Assembly: GCA_006386115.1 (NCBI GenBank)
Contig: VFIW01000007.1
Coordinates: 158,693-222,692 of the forward strand
Source of the DNA: Globisporangium splendens
Taxonomy: Eukaryota > Oomycota > Peronosporomycetes > Pythiales > Pythiaceae
Reading direction: 5' to 3'
Length of the DNA: 64,000 nucleotides
The notes below the pieces were generated by a model. It ran no database searches, was not told the DNA's origin, and was given only the letters and a program-made list of their open reading frames with translations. A program made the translations under genes and the position numbers. This document shows, one piece after another, positions 44,601 through 54,400 of this stretch. Positions within the stretch are counted from its first letter, which is position 1. Each line of letters opens with the position of its first letter.

Positions 44601-46651
44601 ACGAACTGGTGCTTGACGCGGTCCATCTTGGACGCGTAGAACGGTTTTCGCGCCTTCGCTTCAGGCTCGGGCTCGCGCTCAATGGGATCTGAGGATGTCG
44701 CCCCCGCCGACGGCTGGTGCAAGTATCTTCCAAACGAGGTCACGAGGTTCGGCAGCGAGTACGTCGGCATACTCTGCTGATGCTTCAGAAGAGCTGTGCT
44801 GGAAACAGCGTTTTCGTTGCCGCCATGGTACCGGTAGAACTTGGTGCTGAGCGCGTCGTCCGATCCCTTCGGCATCAGACATTCCTGGTCCAGAAGTGAG
44901 AACAATCCGTTCGCCTTGTCGTCAAACAGCGAGAGACACGCGTCGTTGCTCGGGTACGGGATGGACCGCCAGTCGATGCCCTCGGACACGTACACGTCCT
45001 GCTCCTTAATGAACACGAACTCGTTGAACTGCGCCTGCAGCCGCTCGTTCGCGTAGTTGATGCACAATTGCTCGAAGCCGTTGCGGTCGAGGCTCTCGAA
45101 GCCAAAGATATCGAGAATGCCGATCGTCTGCACCTCAGGCGCGTCGTAATCGAAGCGGTCCGAGCCGCCCTCGCAGTAGTTGATGCCGTCGCTCAGTCTC
45201 CGCACGAGCCACGAGAACAGGCGGCCGTAGATCGCCTTCGCGAGACTGCGGCAGATGTCCTTGGCTTGCTCGGCGTTCTGCTTCAACACCATGACTTCGG
45301 AGCCCGCCGTGATGCTTCTTGTAAGTAACAGCGACTCCAGATCTGTGGTCGTGACGCCGAGCAGCTCGGCGCATTTCTCAAAGTGGAACTTGGCGCTCGC
45401 AGTCACCGCGGCCGACTCCTCGCGCACGCCCTCGGAGCCTTTGCCCTCGCGCACGACCATCATGAAGTTGACGTTGCCGAGGTGCAGCAGCGCCGCCAGG
45501 ATCCGGAAGATCGCCGTCTGCTCGTCGCGGTCCACCCCCGTGTCGTCGAAAGCCTGCACGGTCTGCGCAAAGCGCTGCGCGAACTGATTGGCGCCGAGCG
45601 CGTCTGCGCGGCGAGCCGCCATTGTTGTCGGACCGCCGTTGCCTCCGTATGCGTTCAGCAGCTCGTACTTGGCACCGCGCTTAAGCCCCAGCGCCTCCAT
45701 CGTCGCGGCGTCCGCACCCTCGAGCAGCTCGTAGAAGATGTGGAAGTTGCGCTCGCCCGGGGATTGGTGGATGAGCCGCACTTTCTCTAATAAATACGAC
45801 GCGATCTCGGCGCCGACGATCTCGTGGTGCGCGCCGAACTGGATCTTGATGAACTTGCCGAAGCGACTCGAGTTGTCGTTGCGGATCGTCTGCGCGTTGC
45901 CGAAGGACTCGAGGATCGGGTTGGTCTGCAGGATGCGGCGGCCGATCTCCACGGTCACGTCGTCGGCATGCGGCGTCTCCACGACCACGGCGTCGCGACC
46001 CACGGACGTCAGAAAGTGCATGAGGAACTTGGTCGACTCGGTCTTGCCCGACCCGCTCTCGCCGCTCACGAGGATCGACTGGTTGTGCTGCTGCGTCTTG
46101 AGCAGCCCGCCGAACGCCTTGGCGCCGATCGCGAACACGTGTGGCTGCGACGTCGACAGCTCACTGATCGTGCTGCTGCCAGTGCTGCCGCTGTTGCTGA
46201 GCGCGGCCGACGTGCTGCTGCTGCGGATGCGGTTGCTGCTCGAACCGTCCTGCTCCTCGTACATGGCGTCCTTGTACTTGTCGATCTGGTCCTGGCCGTA
46301 CAGGTCGAGGCTCTTGAGCGGGTTGACGGCCACGAGGATGTCGCCGATGGACGTGTAGATCTGGTCGTGCGCGAAGCGCTCGCTCAGCGCGTGCAGCAGC
46401 GCGGGCTCGTGCAGGTACTCGAGCCGCGTGAGCGCCGCTAGCTCGTGCACGCTTCGCTCCTTGTTGCGGATGCAGAGCTCGTTGGCCGCGTCGTCCTGTG
46501 CCGCGTACACGCTCGTGACCACGGCGCCGCTCGGTTGCAGCTGCACCTTGACGACGCCTGTGGCGCCCACGTCCTGGCACTCGAGCACCACGCCGGGCGT
46601 CCACACCTGCGGCGCCGCGCACTTCACCCACACCTCCGTGCCAATGTCCAT
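41693..46651 (-). CDS. Unconventional myosin with IQ motifs, Arg/Ser-rich tail and C-terminal FYVE finger
   Basis: A single exon gives 1652 residues from the ATG at 46651, where MDIGTEVWVKC matches the usual N-terminus of a myosin SH3-like subdomain; the frame is open 63 codons further upstream. Motor landmarks: P-loop GESGSGKTESTKFLMHFL (about 195), switch I NDNSSRFGKFIKI (about 260), relay DIFGFESLDRNGFEQLCINY, and HYVRCLKPNE. At least two or three IQ motifs follow (LVLQRYYRGYRRRCF, RIQSIVRGFIARKQ, NAIQRCWRKKLAF). Residues about 1065-1200 are dense in Arg and Ser (SSSSRRDHHRHRRRQSSES), then coiled coil. The end is a FYVE zinc finger (RRHHCRMCGNSFCHEHSSRR with paired cysteines), which binds PI3P on endosomes. 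The layout predicts actin-based endosome transport. Such FYVE-tailed myosins are known mainly from oomycetes. Confidence 0.93.
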   Translation of the reverse strand: MDIGTEVWVKCAAPQVWTPGVVLECQDVGATGVVKVQLQPSGAVVTSVYAAQDDAANELCIRNKERSVHELAALTRLEYLHEPALLHALSERFAHDQIYTSIGDILVAVNPLKSLDLYGQDQIDKYKDAMYEEQDGSSSNRIRSSSTSAALSNSGSTGSSTISELSTSQPHVFAIGAKAFGGLLKTQQHNQSILVSGESGSGKTESTKFLMHFLTSVGRDAVVVETPHADDVTVEIGRRILQTNPILESFGNAQTIRNDNSSRFGKFIKIQFGAHHEIVGAEIASYLLEKVRLIHQSPGERNFHIFYELLEGADAATMEALGLKRGAKYELLNAYGGNGGPTTMAARRADALGANQFAQRFAQTVQAFDDTGVDRDEQTAIFRILAALLHLGNVNFMMVVREGKGSEGVREESAAVTASAKFHFEKCAELLGVTTTDLESLLLTRSITAGSEVMVLKQNAEQAKDICRSLAKAIYGRLFSWLVRRLSDGINYCEGGSDRFDYDAPEVQTIGILDIFGFESLDRNGFEQLCINYANERLQAQFNEFVFIKEQDVYVSEGIDWRSIPYPSNDACLSLFDDKANGLFSLLDQECLMPKGSDDALSTKFYRYHGGNENAVSSTALLKHQQSMPTYSLPNLVTSFGRYLHQPSAGATSSDPIEREPEPEAKARKPFYASKMDRVKHQFVVHHFAGKVSYKLEQFVEKNLDMLPADATTVFNASSNAIMSAIGDVDVIEQVAERAPGRRRGSLLRAPSVSAQFKSQLDRLVEEIGSTEAHYVRCLKPNEVKRPGIFDRERMVEQLRSVGVLEALRIARAGYSVRLPHTTFIELFSGFRSLVNADVTTAARKFPHAYCVSLVNALMGEVLRKNGDTVTAKPTGSFFDAANGDAQDGKARHEGVQIGKTLVFCKTETFNQFSQLRLELRERSALVLQRYYRGYRRRCFFQKLREFVHRIQSIVRGFIARKQVREMKRARQERAVNAIQRCWRKKLAFMRAVDKKIHQFRVRVAFRRFRLAHILLKEIVREEQELQAAAAVAAEMEKEKALTLEHLAAEQTRSDRHDKEERARSKQKKSHSGSESEAYVEEKASRHKKSASSSSRRDHHRHRRRQSSESESERSTRSAKVSRKKKSSSSRRDRWRSVSESESEESNGDQRYSERGSRRKPSFSRSHTSYRSRVESDRGLGSSDDDVSDHVPRRSRSTTSSRYEDHSRSRRKSSQKRKSRHDPVDDRNSKLENEILRLKQMLVEKHTSRDSFRAEARGGNGSRTSRSSSHFAPQDRYPRPTLADYQSRAGRRSLSMDELALSADEDEDGDEVSLLLPPRRSQSVYYTRQLDQVSMLSQKIEELDAKCKFLEHLVARKSFDESSRSSFAYSQRSSGSSGWDRRRFPSVIDTGYQNSTNDGQFSDTGEMDHMIRNIQQQMDTLRQTMALKEEAIMQSRRDASHGMSFSSSRRTRSSSAASSGSYSGFLGDHPIHPMQHSTMLSPSSESHRQQPSSAGSGGTYDGRSANEAYSHPQTPTSGFQTRSLSMRMGSISSVGSGMGGPSRLTPRIVKWARSNSCFECEEPFNIFVRRHHCRMCGNSFCHEHSSRRVTLLGIGFDDEPVRVCDPCFVESYAYTQQQPESSYSTSSAARYSMPTFGGSSLSSLAASHTSAA

Positions 46652-48165
46652 TGTCGGCTGTGTGTGTCTTGTATGGGGGAAATGCAATAATGATAATGGG
46701 ACAAGGCTGCGCAGACCTCTGAAGTAACACTCGCGAGCGGGCGCTTGTCTGCCTGTTTGCGTTGCGCGTTTGCTGCGTCTGGTCGGATGGACACACACTC
46801 CAATGGGTTTGTCGAATCTGTCGTGTGTGTCGGCTTGCAAGCGTCTCGTGCGTCGTTACTTGCGTCTGCCTGTTGTCTGTTGCCTGTTGGTGGTTGCTTG
46901 GGCAGCGCGCACTTGTTGTGCTTGCTGGAAGGAAGCCGAATGGCCGACCCCGCGCAAAAGTGGGAGGACGGCTGTGCTTTTTCTATTTTGTGTGTGTGGT
47001 GGAATGCGAGAACATGACGCAAAAAAGTCCAAGCAAAAGAGGAGGAGGAGCAGGAAGAGGGGGGAACGATGAGGGCCAGTGTGCGCACTTAACGCTTTTT
47101 ATGCACGTCGCGCGCAGAGAAAAGACCGGCATTTAGCGAGTTTTTGGATGGCGACACCCGGTTAAAACCAGTTTGAGCGGTTGCAGCCACCCTCTATTTT
47201 CAAAACAAAAATTCAAAACAAAACAAAACAAAACAAAGCAAAAACAAGAAGAAAGGAACAGACAGAAAATTGACAAAAGAAAAGCAAAACGTTCTTGCCT
47301 TTGCGTTTTGAGAGAGAGAGAATCTTGCACTTGCTTAGTGGCTGCTGCACTGCATTTGCACTGCATTACTGTATACGACAAGCACACCACACAGCAAATG
47401 CGCAAATATTGCCAGCGTGGCGTCCGTCGGTCGGCACTGAACGCAAACGCACCCATGAGTGGGGATTTGCTGCGGCACGGCCTGTCCGGCATGTTCACAC
47501 ATGATGACGACGAGGTCTGCCGCAAATTGTAACCACACAACGCAAACGAAACCCTCGTTTGGTGTTTGTTTCGCAGAGAAGAAGAAGAAGAACAACGATG
47601 GCACTTTCAACATGGGACGCAATTGCCAATCTTGCAGTCTTGCAGCAAGGGAGATGGAGGGTCGGAAGAAGACAAAGATCGTTCTCGGCTTGGCGACTGT
47701 ACCGCACCGACTCTACATGCTGACCAGGAGCCAGGAACAATGGATGGGTGTTGAGCTGCTCCTTCTTGTTGGTCCCACCCTCTTGCGCGTGCGCATGACG
47801 TCTTGGTCGAGAAGCCTGTGTGTTTCTCGCGAGTGCAGGCAACCACCACGCCTTTCGACACTGCGATGCCAAGTGGCTGTCCGGATACGATACCAACATT
47901 CCTGACTGTCGAAATGTGCGTCTTCGTCATCCTCCCACCCATCTACCAACATTCCTCGACTGAATATCACCCATCAACAGTTTTATTTCGATTGACGGGT
48001 CGTGGGTGAAATGCTGCTCAAGGTTGTCCCGTTTGGGTGTTCACGTGGGTTGTTGTCACGCAAAATCCTCTTTCGACGCGCTTCCATTTGCCACACAAAG
48101 AACCCACAGCGCAAGCAAACAGCAAACAGCAAACAGCAAACAGCAAACAGCAGGAAGCAGGAAGC
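46652..48165. promoter_or_regulatory. Divergent intergenic region, myosin / stomatin-like protein 2
   Basis: 1.5 kb between head-to-head genes with no supportable gene. It holds an AAAAC-type simple repeat (47212-47240), GGGT/ACCC elements at 47935-48060, and a 7-bp repeat (AACAGCA) just before the SLP2 start. Confidence 0.5.
48113..48152. repeat. 7-bp microsatellite (AACAGCA)n
   Basis: About five perfect copies of CAAACAG directly precede the start of the stomatin-like gene and lie in its probable 5' untranslated leader. Confidence 0.85.
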
Positions 48166-49595
48166 ATGGCGACGACCGTGGCGCGACAGACCCCGCGATG
48201 GCGCGCGGCTGCTGTGCGCATGACGCAGCAGCCGCATTTGCGGTTAGGCGCCGTGCGCAGTATCAGCGGCTCGCGCCCGCTGCTCTTCGCGTCGCCCTTT
48301 GACGACGGATCCTCGCGCATGCAGGAGACCCCCGTCAACATCGTACGTCCTGCTTGCGCATTTGCCACTTTTTTAGATGTTGGCTTGTATGTGCATATGT
48401 GCGCTAACTTGTGCAACATGAACGTGTGCATCTATAGGGCGTGCTGATCGTGCCACAGCAGAAGGCGTGGGTGGTCGAGCGCTTCGGCAAGTACCACGAC
48501 GTGCTCACTCCGGGGCTGCACTTTTTGATCCCGTTCGTGGACAAGATCGCGTACGTGCACTCGCTCAAGGAGGAGGCGATCAAGATCCCGGGCCAGTCAG
48601 CCATCACCAGGGACAACGTCACCATCAACATCGACGGCGTGCTCTACGTCAAGATCATCGACCCGTACAACGCCAGCTATGGGGTGCTTGCTGCACTTTT
48701 TTTATATGTACACTTGTATACGCTTGCTTGCATGTCCTTATACCTCTTGCGCATTGTGTTGTTATCTAGGTGGAAGATCCGATCTACGCGGTGACGCAGC
48801 TGGCGCAGACGACGATGCGCTCGGAGCTCGGCAAGATCACGCTCGACAAGACGTTCGAGGAGCGCGAGTCGCTCAACAAGAACATCGTCGAGTCGATCAA
48901 CCAGGCGTCCGAGGCGTGGGGCATCAAGTGTCTGCGGTACGAGATCCGCGACATCGCGCCGCCCAAGAGCGTGAAAGCGGCCATGGACATGCAGGCCGAA
49001 GCCGAGCGCAAGAAGCGCGCCGAGATCCTGGACTCGGAGGGCGAGCGGCAGGTGCGTTGTTGCCTATACAAGTAGGCTTGCTTTGGTGACAGTATGGAGG
49101 CAGCAAGTGAAAGTACTGGTGTGTGTTATGTTTGACACTCACTTTGTATGTTGTGTCATACGCCAGGCGTACATCAATGTCGCCGAGGGTAAGAAGCGCG
49201 CGGCCGTGCTCGAAGCCGAGGGTGACGCTGCGGCCATTTTGGCGCGCGCGACGGCGTCGGCGGACGCGATCCAGCGGTTGTCGAATGCGATCACGCGCCA
49301 CGGCGGCAAGGACGCCGTCGCGCTCCAGATCGCGGAAAAGTACGTCGAGGCGTTCGGCCAGATCGCCAAGGAGTCCACGACGGTGCTGCTGCCGTCCAAC
49401 ACGAACGACCCGTCGAGCATGGTCGCGTCCGCGCTCTCGATCTTCAGCAACATCCAGAAGAAGAACGCGAGCGCCGCGAGCAAGCAACAGCGCGGCGATG
49501 GTGCGGACGGCGTAGACGCAGACGACCTGGAAGAGTACAAGCTCGACAGCTTGGACGATGTAGATACGACCAACGACAGCAGCAAGAACTATTAA
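48166..49595 (+). CDS. STOML2: Stomatin-like protein 2 (mitochondrial prohibitin-family)
   Basis: Four exons, 48166-48342, 48438-48683, 48770-49051 and 49167-49595, all in phase 0, give 377 residues. The first exon is Arg-rich and lacks acids at its start, as in a mitochondrial presequence. The SPFH core begins [19 protein letters not shown] and continues with [39 protein letters not shown] and [21 protein letters not shown]. The helical C-terminus ([20 protein letters not shown]) and conserved [16 protein letters not shown] are typical of SLP2 rather than stomatin proper. SLP2 sits in the inner mitochondrial membrane, binds cardiolipin and prohibitins, and organises respiratory complexes. 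It is divergent from the myosin gene. Confidence 0.94.
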
Positions 49596-49811
49596 GCCGA
49601 GGCCATTTGTCTCTAGTTGTGGTTGAGCTTTTTGGCCCCGCGATGTCTTTTTTTTTCAAACACGAGAACGCTGTGAAGACATTCTGGTATGTGCGTGTGT
49701 GGATGCATTGGGGTGTATTTATATGAGCTGTTGTGTATTTTAGGGCGTGCGTTCAATCCATTAGGGAGGGAAACCAGCAGCTTTTACAGTGAGACAGCAT
49801 TGCTGACTTCA

Positions 49812-51377
49812 ATGACCATGAGAACGGCCACGATGCGGAGGACGACCGAGCCACCTGCTGCGCTGCATTCGTCGGCGTTTTTCACGTTCGAGAAGCTGTC
49901 GGCGTCGCTCAACGACCTCGAGATCGTGCGCAAGATCGTCGAGCGAGAAGGATGCCTCGAGACCCTCGAGCAGCTCGTCACCGTCCCCCAGAGGAAGACA
50001 ACAGCCAAGGCACTGAATGAGTCTGCTGGGGTTGGTTCATTAGAGCCCGACCAGTTGTATCCGTACACGTTTCCGCGGAGGCAATCGACGGCGACGACAT
50101 CCCCACTCGTGCTGCAGAGCGTGCTCGATCAGCTGCGCAGCGTGAGCGTCCAGATCGTCGAGACCATCGAGAAGTGGCACGCGGCCAACGACCTGCAGGT
50201 GTTTCAGTGGCGAGACGTCAACTATTTGCTGAAGATGACCGGTGATGTGGATTTTCTAGCCCAGACCGTGGGCATTGCACGTATCGATGCGCTGCAGCAG
50301 CTGCGACTCGAGCGGAATCCGTTTCTTGCGCCGCTGCATCTCGACCACGCGGCATTGCGGGAGAAAGTATCCGATGCCGCGATTCTACTCGGCTCGTGGG
50401 TCGGCAACGTCGACATGAAGCGCATCTTTTACGCGTCTAAAGTGCTGCTCCGCGAGCTTGAGGCGGAGACGATGCGGCAGCAGCAGGAGGAAAACGGCGA
50501 AGACGGTGATGGCAACTTCAAGACTGACCATCTCGAGCCTTCGGTTCTCACTGCTTCCAGACACTCGACGCTGCGTCATCCTGCGACCAGCATGCGCGTC
50601 CGCTGGAGCCACCAGAGCGTCCAACTGCGACTGGTAGGAGTGTCATGTATCAACTTGTCCCCCTACAGCATGTTACGATTTGTCTACTGATATTTGTTGC
50701 TTGTTGCCAACATGAAGCAGCAGCAACTCGGAAATGAAAGCGCCAGGTATGGTGGTGATGACCCACTTGTCGATGCTGCGCTTTCGGTGAAAGGCACGAT
50801 GCGTCAGGACGTCGCGCTCTGCGAAGAGCTCATTCTGCACGCCGAGCACGAACTCGGCGCCATCCGCGAGGAGATCGCGATTCCCCAAGAGAAGCTCAAT
50901 GCGAATATCACACCGCTGTCTGAGACAAAGCGCCGGGCACTGCAGATCAAGATCGGTGCGTTAACCAACACACTCAAGTTCAAGTCGGGGGATCTGTACC
51001 AGCGCAAGAACGAGCTGCGACGCAAGGAAGCCGTGCTGCATCAACGGCTTAACGACCAGCAGCATGGCGGGAGAACGACTCGCAGTCGCCGTTCGCGAGC
51101 GTCATTATCTTCTCCGCATCATCAGGTTGATGCCGATGCTGATGGTGACGATGCAAATCCACATCCGTACTTGAAAACGGTAGAACGCGCGATGCAAGAG
51201 GACGAGTTGCATCGTCACGATATAGTGGAGAAGTACGGCGCCGCGTTCCTGAAGCAGCGGATCGACGGCGCGATGCTGCGGCAGGCGACGGACGGAGACC
51301 TAGAGGAACTCGGCGTCTCGCTGCGGCTGCACCGCGTGCGCATCCTCGACGCCGTCGCGTCAGCAGTAAATGCATAA
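49812..51377 (+). CDS. SAM-domain protein with central coiled coil, unknown function
   Basis: Two exons, 49812-50633 and 50721-51377, give 492 residues. The 3' half begins with a coiled-coil stretch (CEELILHAEHELGAIREEI, KSGDLYQRKNELRRKEAVL), then an acidic linker. It ends in a SAM (sterile alpha motif) domain at about 440-490: VEKYGAAFLKQRIDGAMLRQ, DGDLEELGVSLRLHRVRIL. SAM domains mediate protein-protein or RNA contacts. The N-terminal part is helical with no recognised family (FTFEKLSASLNDLEIVRKIV, DLQVFQWRDVNYLLKMTGDV). The acceptor of exon 2 could be one codon earlier (a CAG repeat). It runs convergent with UTP20, only 89 bp apart. Confidence 0.72.
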
Positions 51378-51466
51378 AGTGGCGAAGCTGATGTCTACAA
51401 AGTCTTCTTTTATACATATGCATATATATTTATATTCACTCTATGTGGATCTCTTTCTAACCTGAC

Positions 51467-54400
51467 TCACTCGTGGCCAGGACGCTGCATCTTGCGCGCC
51501 TTGGTGGCCGCGGACGCCGAGCCCTTCATGACCGTGTACTTGCGCTTCTTGAGCTGCTTGGCGCGGCGCTTCTGTTCGTTCTTGTGGATCTTGCGCGTAG
51601 CCGCGAGCTTCGGGTCGTTGATCAGGTCGCGCTTGCGAGCCTCCTTGCGCGTCGCGCGGAACACGGCGAGTCGCTTTTGCACGAACGTGTACGAGTCCAG
51701 GAACAGCGTGGCGCCGATCTTGGCCTCGAGCAGCTCGAGCACTTCCTGCGCCAGCAGCGAGGTCTCTGACGGGTTCTGCTGTTCCTTGATCGTCGATGCT
51801 GCGCGGTACAGCGGATTGAGCATCTGCATCACGTACTTGGACACGAACGCGGCCTCGTGTTGTTTAATGAGCGCGGCAAAGAGCTTGAAGATCGTCATGC
51901 GCACAGTGGCGCTCGCTCCCGTGCCTCGCGACAGGTACGAGAACCGCGTAAGCAGCCACCCGATGGGCGTCGCGGCCTTGGCGCGCGCATCCTGCTGGTT
52001 CTGCTCCACCGTGATCGTCGTCTCGCCTGTAGCTTTAGCATCATCTTCAGACTCGCTGTCGACTCCGTTCGCCGCTTCTTCTGTCTCGTTCGCTTCGTTA
52101 TCCTCGTCTTCCTCAGCGGTTTCCTCCTCAATGACATCATCGGCCTCAGCAGACACGTACTGCGGAATGCTCGCAAACGCTTCGAGCGCCTGCAGCAAGA
52201 ACGCAAGCGCAGTGAGCGCATTCTCCGAGACTTCGTCCGTGAACTCGGGCTTCTCGAAGAGCTTGGCGATGCCCGCAGCGAGCGCAAACATCTTGCCCGG
52301 TTGCTTCAGACACTCGTTTCCGAGCACATCCTTGCTGAGTCGCTTAATCGTCTGAGATTGCGCGAACTGCAACGTCGTTGCGCTGCGGCGGCTCAGGTAC
52401 GACGTCACGAACTTGAGCGCCGCGAGACGCACCCACGCGTGCGGGTACTCGAGTAGCGGCAGCACAACCTCGTCCACGAACGCAGCATCGCCAGTGCCAG
52501 CGCTCGAGTCTGCGAGCCACGACTCGAAGCGACCCGTGAGGTGTGTGCCGTACTTGGTCATGCACGTGAGCACGTGGAACGCCACCTGCCAGTCCACGTT
52601 CGTGCTCGAATTGCTCGTGTCTTCGTCTTCTTCTACGTCGACTTCGTCCAGGGCCGCGATGCGCGTTCGCAGCGCACTTGCCGCGTTCTTGAACACGTCG
52701 AGCGCAGATTTGTCGAGAAACTCGGGCCGCGTCTCGAGCACGAGCGCCGTAACCTGGGCCGCTGTGCACAGCAACTTGCAGTTCTGCTGTCGCTGCTGCT
52801 CCGATTGCGCAGACGTTGGCGACGGAGTGGCCCACCACTTGGCCAGCAGCAGCACGCTCTCGTTCAGCTGCTGGTTGCCCATGCGCTTGATTAGTGTCTT
52901 GATCACGTCGGCCGCGAGCGTGCGGCACACCGGAGACTCGTCATTCGCAACGCGCAGCACGAGCGGCAGGAAGAAGAACTGTGCGCGCTCGTTCAGCAGG
53001 TCGATCGGCAGCTTCAGGAGCAACGTGGCGAGCGTCTCGAGCACGGCTTTACGGCCACTTTCGTACACGAAGCTCAGGTTGTTGATCAGGAACGTCAGGT
53101 GGTGCGTGATGCGCTTGGGACCCAGCGGGTACTCGAGCAGGAACGTAAGGTAGATGGACGCGCAGTTGGCGCGCGCGCTCTGCGCATCCGACTGCACGAG
53201 CAGCTCGCCGACGCGCAGCATGACGTCGTAGACCTCGGGGATCACGAGCCGCGACGCGATGATGCACTTGAGCAGCGCGTACGTGGCGTTCTGGTGATCC
53301 TTCTCGTCCAGGTCCGCGCGCACAAAGCTCAGCAGCACGCGCAGCTGCGACTCCGTGAGGCGGTACGACGGCCGCTGCTTGAGCAGCACCGTGAGCAAGC
53401 GGTAGCACGTCTGCACCATCTCGTTGCGCGTCGCGGCGCCGGCTTTGTGGATGATCTTGAACACGCGGTCCACGAGCGGCGAGAGCGCCACCTCCATGGA
53501 CGGCACGTCGTGCTGGCCCAGCAGCACCGACAGCGACTTGAGCGCGTGGATCACCGTCTTGTTGTGCTTGACCTCGGACGCGCACCGCATCAGGTGCGGC
53601 ACGAGCGGGTCCACGAGCGCCGGCACGATCTCGACGCCCGCCCCGCGGATGCTCGCGTACACGAGGAACACGGAGAAGTTGAGCAGTTCCTCAAGGTGCG
53701 TGATCGAGTCCACCTCCTCCTGCACGTTGTGGCGGTCGTACCCAGTCATGCGCATCTGCAGCGTCACCTTGACCGTGTCGCGCTTGTGGACGCGTCTCGC
53801 GAGCTCCGCGGTCGCAGCCTTGCTCTTCTCGCCCACGAGCCACGTGCTCACGAGCGCATTGCTGTCTGCTGCGTCCTTGTACTTGGCCTTCTCGAGCTCC
53901 GTCGCCGGCCGCAGACTCTCGAGACACGACTGGAGCAGGTTGTGCACGTACAGGAACACGTATGACGTCTCGACGCTCGGGTTCTTGACGAGCCCCAGCG
54001 CCACGCGCTTGAGCGCTTCGGCGAGCACGAGCGTCGATTTCGAGTTCTCGTGTTCGCGGAGCTTGCGCACGAGCGACGCGATGATGGCGTGAATGCTCGG
54101 GTTCGGCAGGAACGTCACGCTGCGCGCGAGCAGCTCCAGCGCGTCGTAGCTGCGCGACGACTTGGCCTCCTTCATCTTGGACTTGTGCTCGGCCGAGCCG
54201 TCCTGGTTCTCGATCACGCCGCGGAACAGATCCTCCACCAGAATGTCCATGATGCTCGGGATACACGCGTCCAGCGGCGATGCAAACGTGGCTTCATCAT
54301 CGGCCACACCACCAGACTCGACGAGCGACTTTGGCTTCTTGGCTTCGAGCATCGTGCTCACCTTCTCCAGGATCGAATGCAGCGTGTACGACAGCACGTG

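Noticed and set aside
46652..46840. 63-codon N-terminal extension of the myosin
   Set aside because: It is open but composed of unrelated residues, while MDIGTEVWVKC is the normal start of the N-terminal subdomain.
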